NCBI GenBank assembly: GCA_964558415.1
Contig: CAZLDI010000019.1
Span: 1-52,671, forward strand
DNA length: 52,671 nucleotides
Reading direction: 5' to 3'
DNA from: CAZLDI01 sp964558415
GTDB taxonomy: Bacteria > Chloroflexota > Dehalococcoidia > SM23-28-2 > RBG-16-64-32
Shown: piece by piece, positions 24,509 through 31,745 of the stretch
Numbering within the stretch: position 1 is the first letter of the stretch
Layout: every line of letters begins with the position of its first letter
Notes under the pieces: model-generated
Told to the model about the DNA's origin: nothing
The model's database searches: none
What the model saw: only the letters and a program-made list of their open reading frames with translations
Position numbers and translations under genes: made by a program

Positions 24509-24563
24509 CCTCGCGCCTCCTCCCGTTAGTACGTTTCTCCGAGCGCAACTGGTTTACACGCCC

Positions 24564-24593
24564 AACTTAGTCCCCTAGAAGCACCGCTGTCAA
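24564..24593 (-). promoter_or_regulatory. Putative tautomerase promoter
   Basis: A consensus TTGACA (24593-24588) and TAAGTT (24569-24564) lie 18 bases apart on the minus strand, upstream of the tautomerase ribosome-binding site. Confidence 0.5.
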
Positions 24594-24619
24594 ACCAAAT
24601 GCTAATGCGGTTACGCCTA

Positions 24620-24649
24620 TTGACACCACTCTGAGGTCGCGTCTAGCAT
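24620..24649 (+). promoter_or_regulatory. Putative rnhB promoter
   Basis: TTGACA (24620-24625) and TAGCAT (24644-24649) lie 18 bases apart. The -10 box ends 12 bases before the rnhB ATG, so the leader would be about six bases with no room for a ribosome-binding site. Confidence 0.5.
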
Positions 24650-24661
24650 CTGTCCAGCGCC

Positions 24662-25312
24662 ATGGTTGACGTGCCCACATTCACCGCTGAGCGCCGCCTC
24701 TGGCGGGCTGGCCTGCTCGCGGTTGCGGGTGTCGACGAGGTGGGCCGCGGGCCACTCGCCGGCCCCGTCGCTGCCGGAGCCGTGGTCCTACCCTCCGGGA
24801 TCAGAGCCGCGGGACGCTTCCGCTGGCTATCCCGCGTTCGCGACAGCAAGCAGTTGAGCTCGCAGGCCCGAGAGCAACTGGCTCCATTCATCTGGGAACA
24901 CGCGGAGGCGGCTGCGGTTGGGTTCATTTCCGTGGAATGTATAGATCGTATCGGGATCGCCGAAGCGTCACGTCAGGCGATGCTCGCCGCCGTCGGCGAC
25001 CTTAACGTCCGCCCGAACCACCTCCTGATCGACGCGTTTCGATTGCCCGCGTGCACACTGGCCCAGACACCGATCATCGACGGGGACGCCAAAGTGCTTT
25101 CGATCGCCTGCGCCTCGATAATCGCCAAGGTCGCCCGCGACAGACTGATGCTGGCTCAGGACGCCCTTTTCCCCGGCTACGGCTTCGCCGGCCACAAGGG
25201 CTACGCAACAGCGGACCACATGCGAGCGCTATGGGAGTTGGGGCCGTGCGACCTGCACCGGCGCTCGTTCTCGCCGGTGCGCGAGATGTTGCTTCAGCCG
25301 CTTCTTGTATAA
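24662..25312 (+). CDS. rnhB: Ribonuclease HII
   Basis: RNase HII removes ribonucleotides and RNA primers from DNA. The 216-residue protein has the type 2 signature VAGVDEVGRGPLAGPV with the catalytic DE pair (about residues 25-26). It also has RDSKQLSSQARE, the central LLIDAFRLP with the third acidic residue, and ASIIAKVARDRLM. The C-terminal FPGYGFAGHKGYATADH is the conserved region that binds the RNA-DNA junction. Its last codons overlap a TATAAT-like sequence ahead of the next gene. Confidence 0.94.
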   Translation: MVDVPTFTAERRLWRAGLLAVAGVDEVGRGPLAGPVAAGAVVLPSGIRAAGRFRWLSRVRDSKQLSSQAREQLAPFIWEHAEAAAVGFISVECIDRIGIAEASRQAMLAAVGDLNVRPNHLLIDAFRLPACTLAQTPIIDGDAKVLSIACASIIAKVARDRLMLAQDALFPGYGFAGHKGYATADHMRALWELGPCDLHRRSFSPVREMLLQPLLV

Positions 25313-25344
25313 TTAGCCGCGATTTCGCCCGAAGGGAGTCCAGT

Positions 25345-26298
25345 ATGCCCACCGTCAACACTGTCTCTGGCCCCATGGACACCGCAGATCTCGGCTTCAC
25401 GCTGATGCACGAGCATGTCCTTGTGGCGTCACCGGGCGTCCGCGAGAACTTCCCGGTCATGGATCGGGAAGCCGAGCTTGAGAGTGCGGCCACCAAACTT
25501 GACGACGCCATTTCTCGCGGCGTGAAGACGCTGGTTGACCTGACGCCGGGTGACTGGCGCGACATCCCCTTCGTGAAGGAAGTTGTCGCTCGCAGCAAGG
25601 GCATGCAGGTCATCGTTGCTACCGGCATCTACTGGGAGGTCCCGCATTACTTCCGGGCGCAGAGCGGACGGAGTGTTGAACACATCGCCGACCTCTTCGT
25701 GCGCGACATCGAGGTAGGTATTCGGGAGACCGGCGTACGGGCGGGGATCATCAAATGCGCTACAGATGAGCCCGGTGTTACCGCCGACGTCGAACGCATC
25801 TTGCGCGCCACCGCGAAGGCCCACCGGGCAACCGGGGTACCGATTTCTACCCACACTCATGCGGCAAGTGAGGTTGGACTAAAGCAACAGGACGTGTTCG
25901 AAAGCGAAGGCGCCGACCTTTCGCGCGTGGTCATTGGTCACAGCGGGGACTCCGAGGATATTAACTACCTTCGGAGGCTCTGCGACCGCGGCAGCTACAT
26001 CGGCATGGACCGCTTCGGCATTGACGTCTTTCTGCCCACCGATAGGCGCGTAGCTACTGTCGTCAAAATGTGCGATCTGGGATATGCGGAAAAGATGGTG
26101 CTGGCTCACGACGCTTCCTGCTACTTCGACTGGGTCGACCCCGCTCTCAGGCAGCAACGCGTGCCCAACTGGCACTTCAACCACATCTCCGACGACGTCA
26201 TTCCCGCTCTCCTCAAGGCAGGCGTGACGGACGCCCAGATAACCACCATGACCGTAGACAACCCCCGCCGGATCTTCGAACGGCAGGGTGCCTACTGA
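25345..26298 (+). CDS. Phosphotriesterase-family metal-dependent hydrolase
   Basis: This 317-residue TIM-barrel protein belongs to the amidohydrolase-fold phosphotriesterase group. The expected binuclear metal ligands can be followed: HEH near residue 26, a lysine in GIIKCATDE (the carbamylated bridging Lys), a His in STHTHAA, a His in GHSGDSED, and the Asp in VLAHDASC near the C-terminus. Members hydrolyse organophosphates, lactones or N-acyl amino acids, and the natural substrate here is unknown. A GAAGGGAG ribosome-binding site precedes the ATG. It interrupts the common rnhB-yraN pairing and ends five bases before yraN. Confidence 0.88.
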   Translation: MPTVNTVSGPMDTADLGFTLMHEHVLVASPGVRENFPVMDREAELESAATKLDDAISRGVKTLVDLTPGDWRDIPFVKEVVARSKGMQVIVATGIYWEVPHYFRAQSGRSVEHIADLFVRDIEVGIRETGVRAGIIKCATDEPGVTADVERILRATAKAHRATGVPISTHTHAASEVGLKQQDVFESEGADLSRVVIGHSGDSEDINYLRRLCDRGSYIGMDRFGIDVFLPTDRRVATVVKMCDLGYAEKMVLAHDASCYFDWVDPALRQQRVPNWHFNHISDDVIPALLKAGVTDAQITTMTVDNPRRIFERQGAY

Positions 26299-26303
26299 TC
26301 ATC

Positions 26304-26675
26304 ATGCCCGGATCTCGCCGCATTCTCGGGGAACTGGGCGAGCGCCTGGCAGTCCAGCACCTTCTTTCGAAGGGGTACCGCATTCGAGAGACCAACTTCC
26401 GCACGCGCTACGGGGAGATCGACATAATCGCAGAACATGGCGACGTGCTTGCTTTCGTCGAGGTTCGAGCCAGGCGCGGCCGGCGTATGGGGACAGCGGC
26501 GGAGTCAGTGACCCCGGCCAAGCAGCGCCGCCTCGTATCCGTTGCGGAAAGCTATGGGCAAGAGGGCGACAACCTGCCCCCGGAGACCCGAATAGATGTG
26601 ATCGCACTCGACTTGTCGCTGGACGGACGCCTGCGCTCGTTGGAGCACATCGAGGGTGCCGTCTGGGCCGAGTGA
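26304..26675 (+). CDS. YraN family (UPF0102) putative endonuclease
   Basis: This 123-residue protein has the Holliday-junction-resolvase-like fold of the YraN family. The pattern GELGERLAVQHLLSKGYRI leads to the active-site residues in YGEIDIIAEHGDVLAFVEVRAR (Glu, Asp, then ExR with Val between), followed by VTPAKQRRLV. The family often sits beside rnhB, as here. Its biological role remains unclear. It starts five bases after the phosphotriesterase-like gene and is convergent with the radical SAM gene. Confidence 0.9.
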   Translation: MPGSRRILGELGERLAVQHLLSKGYRIRETNFRTRYGEIDIIAEHGDVLAFVEVRARRGRRMGTAAESVTPAKQRRLVSVAESYGQEGDNLPPETRIDVIALDLSLDGRLRSLEHIEGAVWAE

Positions 26676-26685
26676 GCGGGCGGGG

Positions 26686-27711
26686 CTAGTCGTCGCTGAG
26701 GGCCGGCGTCCCCGCGAGCGCCGCCGGGCGCTTGCCCTGCTGGCTGCTGTCGAACATCGTGCCCCTGAGGTAACCCTTCAGCACGCTCTTCACGAACTGC
26801 GGCTTATCGTCGTCCACGAGCGAGCAGCGGAACGCGCAGCCCACGGAGCAGCCTTCCTCGCAGCCCTTATACGTTTGAGACTGCTCCTTGAGGTCGGCCG
26901 CAGTGTACTCCGCGAGCGGCTTGCCCAGTCGTCCTAGCTGCGAAGCGCACAACTGAACGTTTCCGAACTCGTCCACGTATAGATAGCGGGCTCCTGCACG
27001 GCACTTCCAGTCCGGCCGCTCTCCCTGTAGCAGTCTCTTCCCATATTCGTAATCCAGAAACGTGAACGGCTTGCCCTCGCGGTAGAAGTGCTCGTACAGA
27101 TCCAGATACGGCTGACCGTCAATCGCTATGTATCCTTTAGCGTTGTGAATCAGATTGACCGACATGCGGAATCCGAATCCCTCTACTTCCCGCATCAACT
27201 CCTTGAAATCATCCTTGGACGATTCGCAAAGGACGGCCGTCACGTGCACGTCGAACTTCGCGAGTCGCTGCAGCCGCTCCAGCCGCGTCTTGAGCGACCG
27301 AAAGGACTTCTGTATGTAGCGACTTGGGTCGGCGTGCAGAGTGTCTATGCTTACCGTAAGGTTATTGAGGCCCGCTTCGTTCAGCGATTCGATCACGCCG
27401 TTTCGAAGCAGAAAACCGTTCGTGACTACGCTGGTGTTGGACTTGCGTCCTGCGTAGCGCACAAGCCCGGCGATGTCCGGGTGCATCAGCGGCTCGCCTC
27501 CCAGCATCGTGATGTTGGCCGACCCCAGGCGGTGCAGCACGTCAATCCGTTGCTTCAGATCATCCGTCGGTACTGGATCCGAGGTGCTGTCGTACTCTGA
27601 GCAGTAGCCGCAGCTCAGGTTGCAGCGTCTGGTAACGATAAGCTGAGCGTCCAGCGGCGCGTTGGTAAACAGGATTCGCGGCACAGCCCGCAGAAGGTTC
27701 TTAACCTGCAA
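26686..27711 (-). CDS. Radical SAM protein with SPASM-like C-terminal cysteines
   Basis: This 341-residue protein starts from a TTG. It has the radical SAM CxxxCxxC motif in RRCNLSCGYCSEY (about residues 29-37), followed by GGEPLMHPDI and VVTNGFLL, which bind S-adenosylmethionine. The C-terminal part holds further cysteines (KCRAGARYLYVDEFGNVQLCAS ... GCEEGCSVGCAFRCS) that could bind one or two additional [4Fe-4S] clusters, as in SPASM proteins that modify peptides or act as anaerobic maturases. No small precursor peptide is evident nearby. It follows the PAP2 gene on the same strand after 53 bases. Confidence 0.88.
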   Translation of the reverse strand: MQVKNLLRAVPRILFTNAPLDAQLIVTRRCNLSCGYCSEYDSTSDPVPTDDLKQRIDVLHRLGSANITMLGGEPLMHPDIAGLVRYAGRKSNTSVVTNGFLLRNGVIESLNEAGLNNLTVSIDTLHADPSRYIQKSFRSLKTRLERLQRLAKFDVHVTAVLCESSKDDFKELMREVEGFGFRMSVNLIHNAKGYIAIDGQPYLDLYEHFYREGKPFTFLDYEYGKRLLQGERPDWKCRAGARYLYVDEFGNVQLCASQLGRLGKPLAEYTAADLKEQSQTYKGCEEGCSVGCAFRCSLVDDDKPQFVKSVLKGYLRGTMFDSSQQGKRPAALAGTPALSDD

Positions 27712-27764
27712 AACGACCTCGCTCTCGACTGCCGGCGTTGGCCGATGGCACGCGGATGGGCGCT

Positions 27765-28628
27765 CTAGGCCGCATCTGGCGCGGACTCAGACCCGGTCGA
27801 CTCCGCGATTCCGAACAGCCAGTACAACCAGCTCACCCAGCCGTGCTCCTTGGCGGCCCGGCTATCTGGCGAAAGTACCCTCAAGAGCGCCCAGCGACCC
27901 GCGATAGTGATCAGCAACCCCATGGCGACGACAGGGATCGCCAACAACGGATCCAGAATGTAATGATTCGCCGTAAGAATGATGTCCGTGCCCATCCCGA
28001 ACGGCATGAGCACCGCAAACGCGCGAACGAAGATGTTCTTAGTCGCCAGCCACAACGCCAGACCCACCAGCATATTCCAGCCGAAGTGCAGGCTGGGCAA
28101 CGCGGCATACTCATTGACGAAGAAAGATGGCGTGTCGGGCCGGCCCGTTCCGTACTGCTCGAGTATCGTATCGACGAAGCCGAATCCCAGGTGCTCCGGC
28201 AGCAGCCTGGGCGGAGCCGTGGGGAAGGTCAGGTACACGAACAAGCCAATGGCGCCTGACACCAGGAATGCGTTGCGCATCAGCAGGTATTGCGGCCTGT
28301 GCCAGAAATAGAGCCAGACAGCGAGAATGCCGATGAGTGGCAAGTGCCCGTACAGGTAATAGCTATTGAGTGCCGTCACGAACCAGTCATATTCCAGGAT
28401 CGCCTTCTGTAGCTGGACCTCCCAAAATATGCCCAAGCTCTGTTCCAGCTGGACAACGTCGATGCCCCTTTGTATCGCCTCGCCTACTCGCTCCTGTGCC
28501 TGTCCTCGCACGAGATAATAGAGCGGCAGCGCCGATGCCAGAAGCAAGATCTCGGCCGCGTCTTTAACGCCGGGCCGCCAGGTCAGCAAGGGGTTCAGGT
28601 TTGCCCGCATGCCGCGCACTAAGCTCAT
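27765..28628 (-). CDS. PAP2-superfamily membrane phosphatase (Aur1/Ipt1-like)
   Basis: This 287-residue protein has about six membrane helices. The PAP2 catalytic motifs are visible: a short basic/proline motif region (PTAPPRL, about residue 152), LPSLHFGW (the PSGH-like motif, about 188) and TANHYILDPL (the motif with catalytic His and Asp, about 230). This arrangement matches the PAP2_3 subgroup that includes inositol phosphotransferases. Likely substrates are lipid phosphates such as undecaprenyl pyrophosphate or phosphatidic acid. A GAGGTGG site precedes the ATG. It is divergent from the nuclease operon. Confidence 0.88.
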   Translation of the reverse strand: MSLVRGMRANLNPLLTWRPGVKDAAEILLLASALPLYYLVRGQAQERVGEAIQRGIDVVQLEQSLGIFWEVQLQKAILEYDWFVTALNSYYLYGHLPLIGILAVWLYFWHRPQYLLMRNAFLVSGAIGLFVYLTFPTAPPRLLPEHLGFGFVDTILEQYGTGRPDTPSFFVNEYAALPSLHFGWNMLVGLALWLATKNIFVRAFAVLMPFGMGTDIILTANHYILDPLLAIPVVAMGLLITIAGRWALLRVLSPDSRAAKEHGWVSWLYWLFGIAESTGSESAPDAA

Positions 28629-28669
28629 GCATCCACCTCGCTCAGATTGTATGCGCCGGAACCTCTACC

Positions 28670-28695
28670 GGTCCCCGTCCGTACCCACGGGGTCC
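28670..28695. repeat. Inverted repeat between divergent genes
   Basis: GGTCCCCGT and ACGGGGTCC form a 9-bp inverted repeat with one mismatch across 8 bases, in the 223-bp region between the PAP2 gene and the nuclease operon. It could be an operator or a hairpin. Confidence 0.3.
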
Positions 28696-28851
28696 CTGGT
28701 GCGGATCTGGCGTCAGCGGGGCCGTTTCGAAAAAGATTATCATAAGTGCTGCTGTCACGCCAAGACCGATCCTGTGTACCTCATTGAACATATCCTACCA
28801 CTTTTGTTGTTATCTCCTCCACTTCCGCATGGCTCCGCCTGGGGCCGCGTA

Positions 28852-29598
28852 ATGGGCCGATACTCGCCGTTGCGGGTTAGAGTCTTCCAGACCTGTCGCC
28901 TGCGCTACCGGTACCAGTACGTCGACAAGATTCCCGCGCGCCTTCGCATTCGGGACACTGCCGGTTCGCTCGTGCACCGCGTCCTCTGCGACTTCTTCTC
29001 CAAAATTCCGATGCCGGACCGTAGACCTGAGCTCCTGGTCGAGCCGTTCGATTCGGCCTGGACTGCGCTCTCGCCACGCTACCTCTTCATGGAAGGAGTA
29101 GAAGCCCTCCGAAGCAAATCGAGGCAAGCCCTGGAGCGCTTCGCGCGCGAGCACGACCTGCTCGCGCGGCCGTTCCTTGTTGAGCCGTACCTGCAGGTGG
29201 AGATCGCCCCTGAGGTGACGCTCTTCGGACGTGTCGACCGCATCGACGAAGAGGCCGACCGTTCCCTCCACGTCATCGATTACAAGACCGATTCGCAGCC
29301 CGGCGAGATCGATGCCGGGCAACTCCGGCTCTACGCTATAATGGTCGAGGCCAGTCTCGGACGTAGCGTTTCGCGAATCTCGTTCTGGCATCTCGACGAT
29401 GGCGTCACCTGGACTGACGAACTCAACGAAGAGGACAAGGGACGCATCCGCGCCGAGTTGCTCGAAGTCATCGCAGTCATGAACACCGAAACGCAATTCC
29501 CCCCCAACATCGACCGGCACTGCTCCGGCTGCCCATATCTGCACGTCTGCTCTGAGCGAACAGAGATCGCGCTCCGCCGGCAGTTGGAAGGCTGGTAG
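28852..29598 (+). CDS. RecB-like PD-(D/E)XK exonuclease with probable Fe-S cluster
   Basis: This 248-residue protein resembles stand-alone Cas4/AddB-C-terminal-type nucleases. The catalytic core is visible as LFGRVDRIDEEAD (Asp of the PD motif) and SLHVIDYKTDSQPG (Asp-x-Lys), followed by QLRLYAIMVEA, the RecB-family QxxxY motif. An N-terminal Cys (QTCRLRYRYQY, about residue 15) and a C-terminal trio CSGCPYLHVC would form the [4Fe-4S] cluster of this family. The ATG at 28852 is chosen because homology begins here. It starts the six-gene run with FmdB, translin and lipoprotein genes. Confidence 0.88.
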   Translation: MGRYSPLRVRVFQTCRLRYRYQYVDKIPARLRIRDTAGSLVHRVLCDFFSKIPMPDRRPELLVEPFDSAWTALSPRYLFMEGVEALRSKSRQALERFAREHDLLARPFLVEPYLQVEIAPEVTLFGRVDRIDEEADRSLHVIDYKTDSQPGEIDAGQLRLYAIMVEASLGRSVSRISFWHLDDGVTWTDELNEEDKGRIRAELLEVIAVMNTETQFPPNIDRHCSGCPYLHVCSERTEIALRRQLEGW

Positions 29599-29599
29599 C

Positions 29600-29974
29600 A
29601 TGCCGATCTACGAATACCGCTGTCATGCCTGTCGGCGTCGCACCTCGGTCTTCATTCGGAGCGTTATAGCCGCGCCAGTCCCGACCTGCGAGCACTGCGG
29701 TTCCGCGCAGCTCTCTCGCCTCTTCTCCAGGGTCGCCGTCCTGCGCGGCGAAGGCGCATCTACATCCGGATTCGGCGAGTCGAGCCTGGTTGGCGTCGAT
29801 GAGAACGACCCGCGCTCCATCGCTCGCTGGGTCCGCAAGATGAGCCGCGAGAGCGGCGAGCCCCTGGATTCCGAGATGGAGTCCGACCTGGAGCGCATGG
29901 AGGCTGGCGAAATGCCTGACGACTTCGACGGCGAGGAAGGAGGGATGGACGATGGGTTCGATGACGGTTTCTGA
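29600..29974 (+). CDS. FmdB-family zinc ribbon protein (first copy)
   Basis: The 124-residue protein begins MPIYEYRCHACRRRTSVF and has a second pair CEHCG, giving the four cysteines of the FmdB/CxxC_CxxC_SSSS zinc ribbon (about residues 8-36). The rest is an acidic tail (ending in repeated Asp and Gly) with no motif. FmdB proteins were named as regulators of formamidase genes, but their general function is unknown. It starts one base after the nuclease stop and overlaps the next gene. Confidence 0.85.
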   Translation: MPIYEYRCHACRRRTSVFIRSVIAAPVPTCEHCGSAQLSRLFSRVAVLRGEGASTSGFGESSLVGVDENDPRSIARWVRKMSRESGEPLDSEMESDLERMEAGEMPDDFDGEEGGMDDGFDDGF

Positions 29975-30206
29975 CGTCGCCAGAGGAGTCGAAGCGTGGC
30001 GCCTTACACGCTGGCTGGGGCGGGCCGCCCTGCCGATCCTGCCGCGCTATGCCCTAATTTTGATCCTCGTTCTCGTGATGGTCACAGCGTACGCGGACTT
30101 GCTGCACTTTGAAAATTTGCGCGCACCTCGGCCGTGCCTCACCGACTGTCCTAACCCCGGGCAACGTACCCCAGACGGCATTCGGCTGAGTGAGCTGATC
30201 CCCTGA
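29952..30206 (+). CDS. Small single-pass membrane protein, 84 aa
   Basis: The ATG at 29952 is preceded by AAGGAGGG seven bases upstream, inside the end of the first FmdB gene. The product has a basic amphipathic start, one strong membrane helix (about residues 33-48, YALILILVLVMVTAYADLL) and a short Cys- and Pro-containing external tail. I do not recognise a family. It lies between two FmdB genes with an overlap on one side and a three-base gap on the other, so it is part of the operon. The ATG nine bases later is an alternative start. Confidence 0.65.
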   Translation: MGSMTVSDVARGVEAWRLTRWLGRAALPILPRYALILILVLVMVTAYADLLHFENLRAPRPCLTDCPNPGQRTPDGIRLSELIP

Positions 30207-30209
30207 TCT

Positions 30210-30548
30210 ATGCCCATCTACGAGTACCGGTGCGCGGTTTGCAGCAAACTGACCAGCGTCTTCACGCGCAGCATAAACTCGCCCGTCAGCGAGGGCTGTC
30301 GGCACTGCGGCTCCGCGAAGCTGGAGCGGGCGCTTTCGAAATTCGCCGTGCACAGGTCTGAGGGCGATATCCTGCGCGACTATGGGGACGATCCCAAGCG
30401 TCTGGAGGATTACAAGGACCCCCGCCAGATCGGCCGCTGGGCAGAGCGCAAGTTCGATGAGTTCGGAATGGAGATGCCTAGAGAAGCCCGCGAAATGATC
30501 GACGCTGCCCGCGAAGGCGAGTTCCCGGACCCGGTGAAGGATCTGTGA
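30210..30548 (+). CDS. FmdB-family zinc ribbon protein (second copy)
   Basis: The 112-residue protein starts MPIYEYRCAVCSKLTSVFTRSI and has CRHCGS, the same four-cysteine ribbon as the gene 240 bases upstream. The two share MPIYEYRC, TSVF-R, HCGSA-L and R-LS-F/V. They also share a later block (DP-RSIARWVRKMSRESG in the first, DPRQIGRWAERKFDEFG here). They look like tandem duplicates that have diverged in the middle. The stop overlaps the translin start by four bases. Confidence 0.85.
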   Translation: MPIYEYRCAVCSKLTSVFTRSINSPVSEGCRHCGSAKLERALSKFAVHRSEGDILRDYGDDPKRLEDYKDPRQIGRWAERKFDEFGMEMPREAREMIDAAREGEFPDPVKDL

Positions 30549-31183
30549 ACACAGAGGGGCTCGGTCAGATCGCCGACGCCGCGCGCGAGCACCTTGGTGC
30601 CAAGCACCGCGCTCGCGAGCAGGCGCTCGCCCTCTCCCGTGAGGTGATTCGGCTGTCCGCAAACGCCATTCGTAACGTCCACCGCCGGGAGTTCGCTACC
30701 GCTGCGGAGTTGCTGGCGAAGGCGAAAGCCAACCTCGAGCAGGCGGACGCGGGGCTGGCGGACCACCGAGACATCTTCCATGCCGGCTTCGTCCACGATG
30801 CGCAGAAGGAGTTCGCTGAGGCTCACTGCACGCTCGCCCTCATCGCCGGACGCCCGCTGCCCTCGCCCGAGTCCCTGGGCGTTATGCCCGCCTCTTACCT
30901 CAACGGCCTGGGTGAGACCGTCGGGGAACTGCGCAGGCATCTCCTGGACTCCCTCCGCGCCGGCGACATCCAGCACTGCGAAGACAGTCTGGCCGTGATG
31001 GGTGACATCTACGATATACTCATCACCATGGACTATCCGGAAGCTGTAACCGCCGGCTTGCGCCGCAACGCCGATGCCATGCGAGGCATCCTGGAGCGCA
31101 CGCGCGGCGACTTCACGATGGCCTTCGCCCAGCGTCGCCTCGAGGACAGGATCACCGCACTCGAGGGTCGCCTCCCGAAATGA
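30545..31183 (+). CDS. Translin family protein
   Basis: This 212-residue all-helical protein matches the translin/TRAX family, best known from eukaryotes and archaea. Family features are REQALALSREVIRLSANAIRNVHRREF (residues 24-50), HDAQKEFAEAHCTL with the paired acidic residues Glu 89 and Glu 92, SYLNGLGETVGELRR (117-131) and GDIYDILITMDYPEAVTAGLRRNAD. Translin binds single-stranded RNA or DNA as a ring, and the TRAX-type subunits cut RNA with acidic residues at positions like these. Whether this one is catalytic is not known. It starts from a GTG overlapping the second FmdB gene and overlaps the lipoprotein gene by four bases. Confidence 0.85.
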   Translation: MNTEGLGQIADAAREHLGAKHRAREQALALSREVIRLSANAIRNVHRREFATAAELLAKAKANLEQADAGLADHRDIFHAGFVHDAQKEFAEAHCTLALIAGRPLPSPESLGVMPASYLNGLGETVGELRRHLLDSLRAGDIQHCEDSLAVMGDIYDILITMDYPEAVTAGLRRNADAMRGILERTRGDFTMAFAQRRLEDRITALEGRLPK

Positions 31184-31722
31184 TCCTCCCTCGTCTGACC
31201 GTCGTCATCACGCTCTCGCTGGTGCTTGCCTTCAGCATAGGGTGCAAAAACGGCGACGAAGCCGCGGGACGGACAGACAGCCCCGTACCGGCTTCATCCG
31301 GGACGGACGAGACGCCTGCGTCCGATCCCACGCCGACGCCCGTGAACGAACCAGCGCCCTCCCCGCCCGCGCCGGAGCTTGGCGAGGACCAGACCAAGCT
31401 CGCCGAGGGCACACTGGTCTCCACCTTGCTCGCCAGCGGCGTTGCAAGCTACGACCCAACGGTCTTCCCCCTTGACGGCGGCGCCACGCCCCCGCCTTGC
31501 GCTGGCTTCGTCTATCTCTTCAACTGGCAGGTCACCGAACCGTACCCCGCTGATTCCGTGGCGCTTGTCTGGAGGACGACGCGTATGGACTCAACCCAGG
31601 AGGTCGGCCGGGGCGCGTCTGGCTCCGCCACCGCTGGCTGTGGCATCCTTGAGGCCAAAAATGACGGAGGCGACCGCATCACCGTCGCCGTCCATTACAT
31701 CATCGCCACGACAGGCGAGTAA
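31180..31722 (+). CDS. Hypothetical lipoprotein
   Basis: The 180-residue protein has a lipoprotein signal peptide with lipobox FSIGC (Cys 22), then a Pro/Ser/Thr-rich linker (about 30-65) and a globular C-terminal domain of about 115 residues. Two Cys residues and a Trp-rich beta-strand pattern (FVYLFNWQV, VALVWRTTR, RITVAVHYIIA) suggest a small beta-sandwich. No family is recognised. It is the last gene of the nuclease-translin operon and is convergent with the GGDEF/HD-GYP gene. Confidence 0.75.
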   Translation: MILPRLTVVITLSLVLAFSIGCKNGDEAAGRTDSPVPASSGTDETPASDPTPTPVNEPAPSPPAPELGEDQTKLAEGTLVSTLLASGVASYDPTVFPLDGGATPPPCAGFVYLFNWQVTEPYPADSVALVWRTTRMDSTQEVGRGASGSATAGCGILEAKNDGGDRITVAVHYIIATTGE

Positions 31723-31745
31723 GCCTTCAGCCGCCGCCGCGAGTG

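Noticed and set aside
28829..28852. Seven-codon upstream ORF overlapping the nuclease start (TAATG)
   Set aside because: No ribosome-binding site precedes its ATG and the arrangement can arise by chance.
31180..31722. Lipoprotein as a start of a secretion system
   Set aside because: No secretion-system genes lie nearby. Only a lipobox and a generic beta-rich domain are visible.
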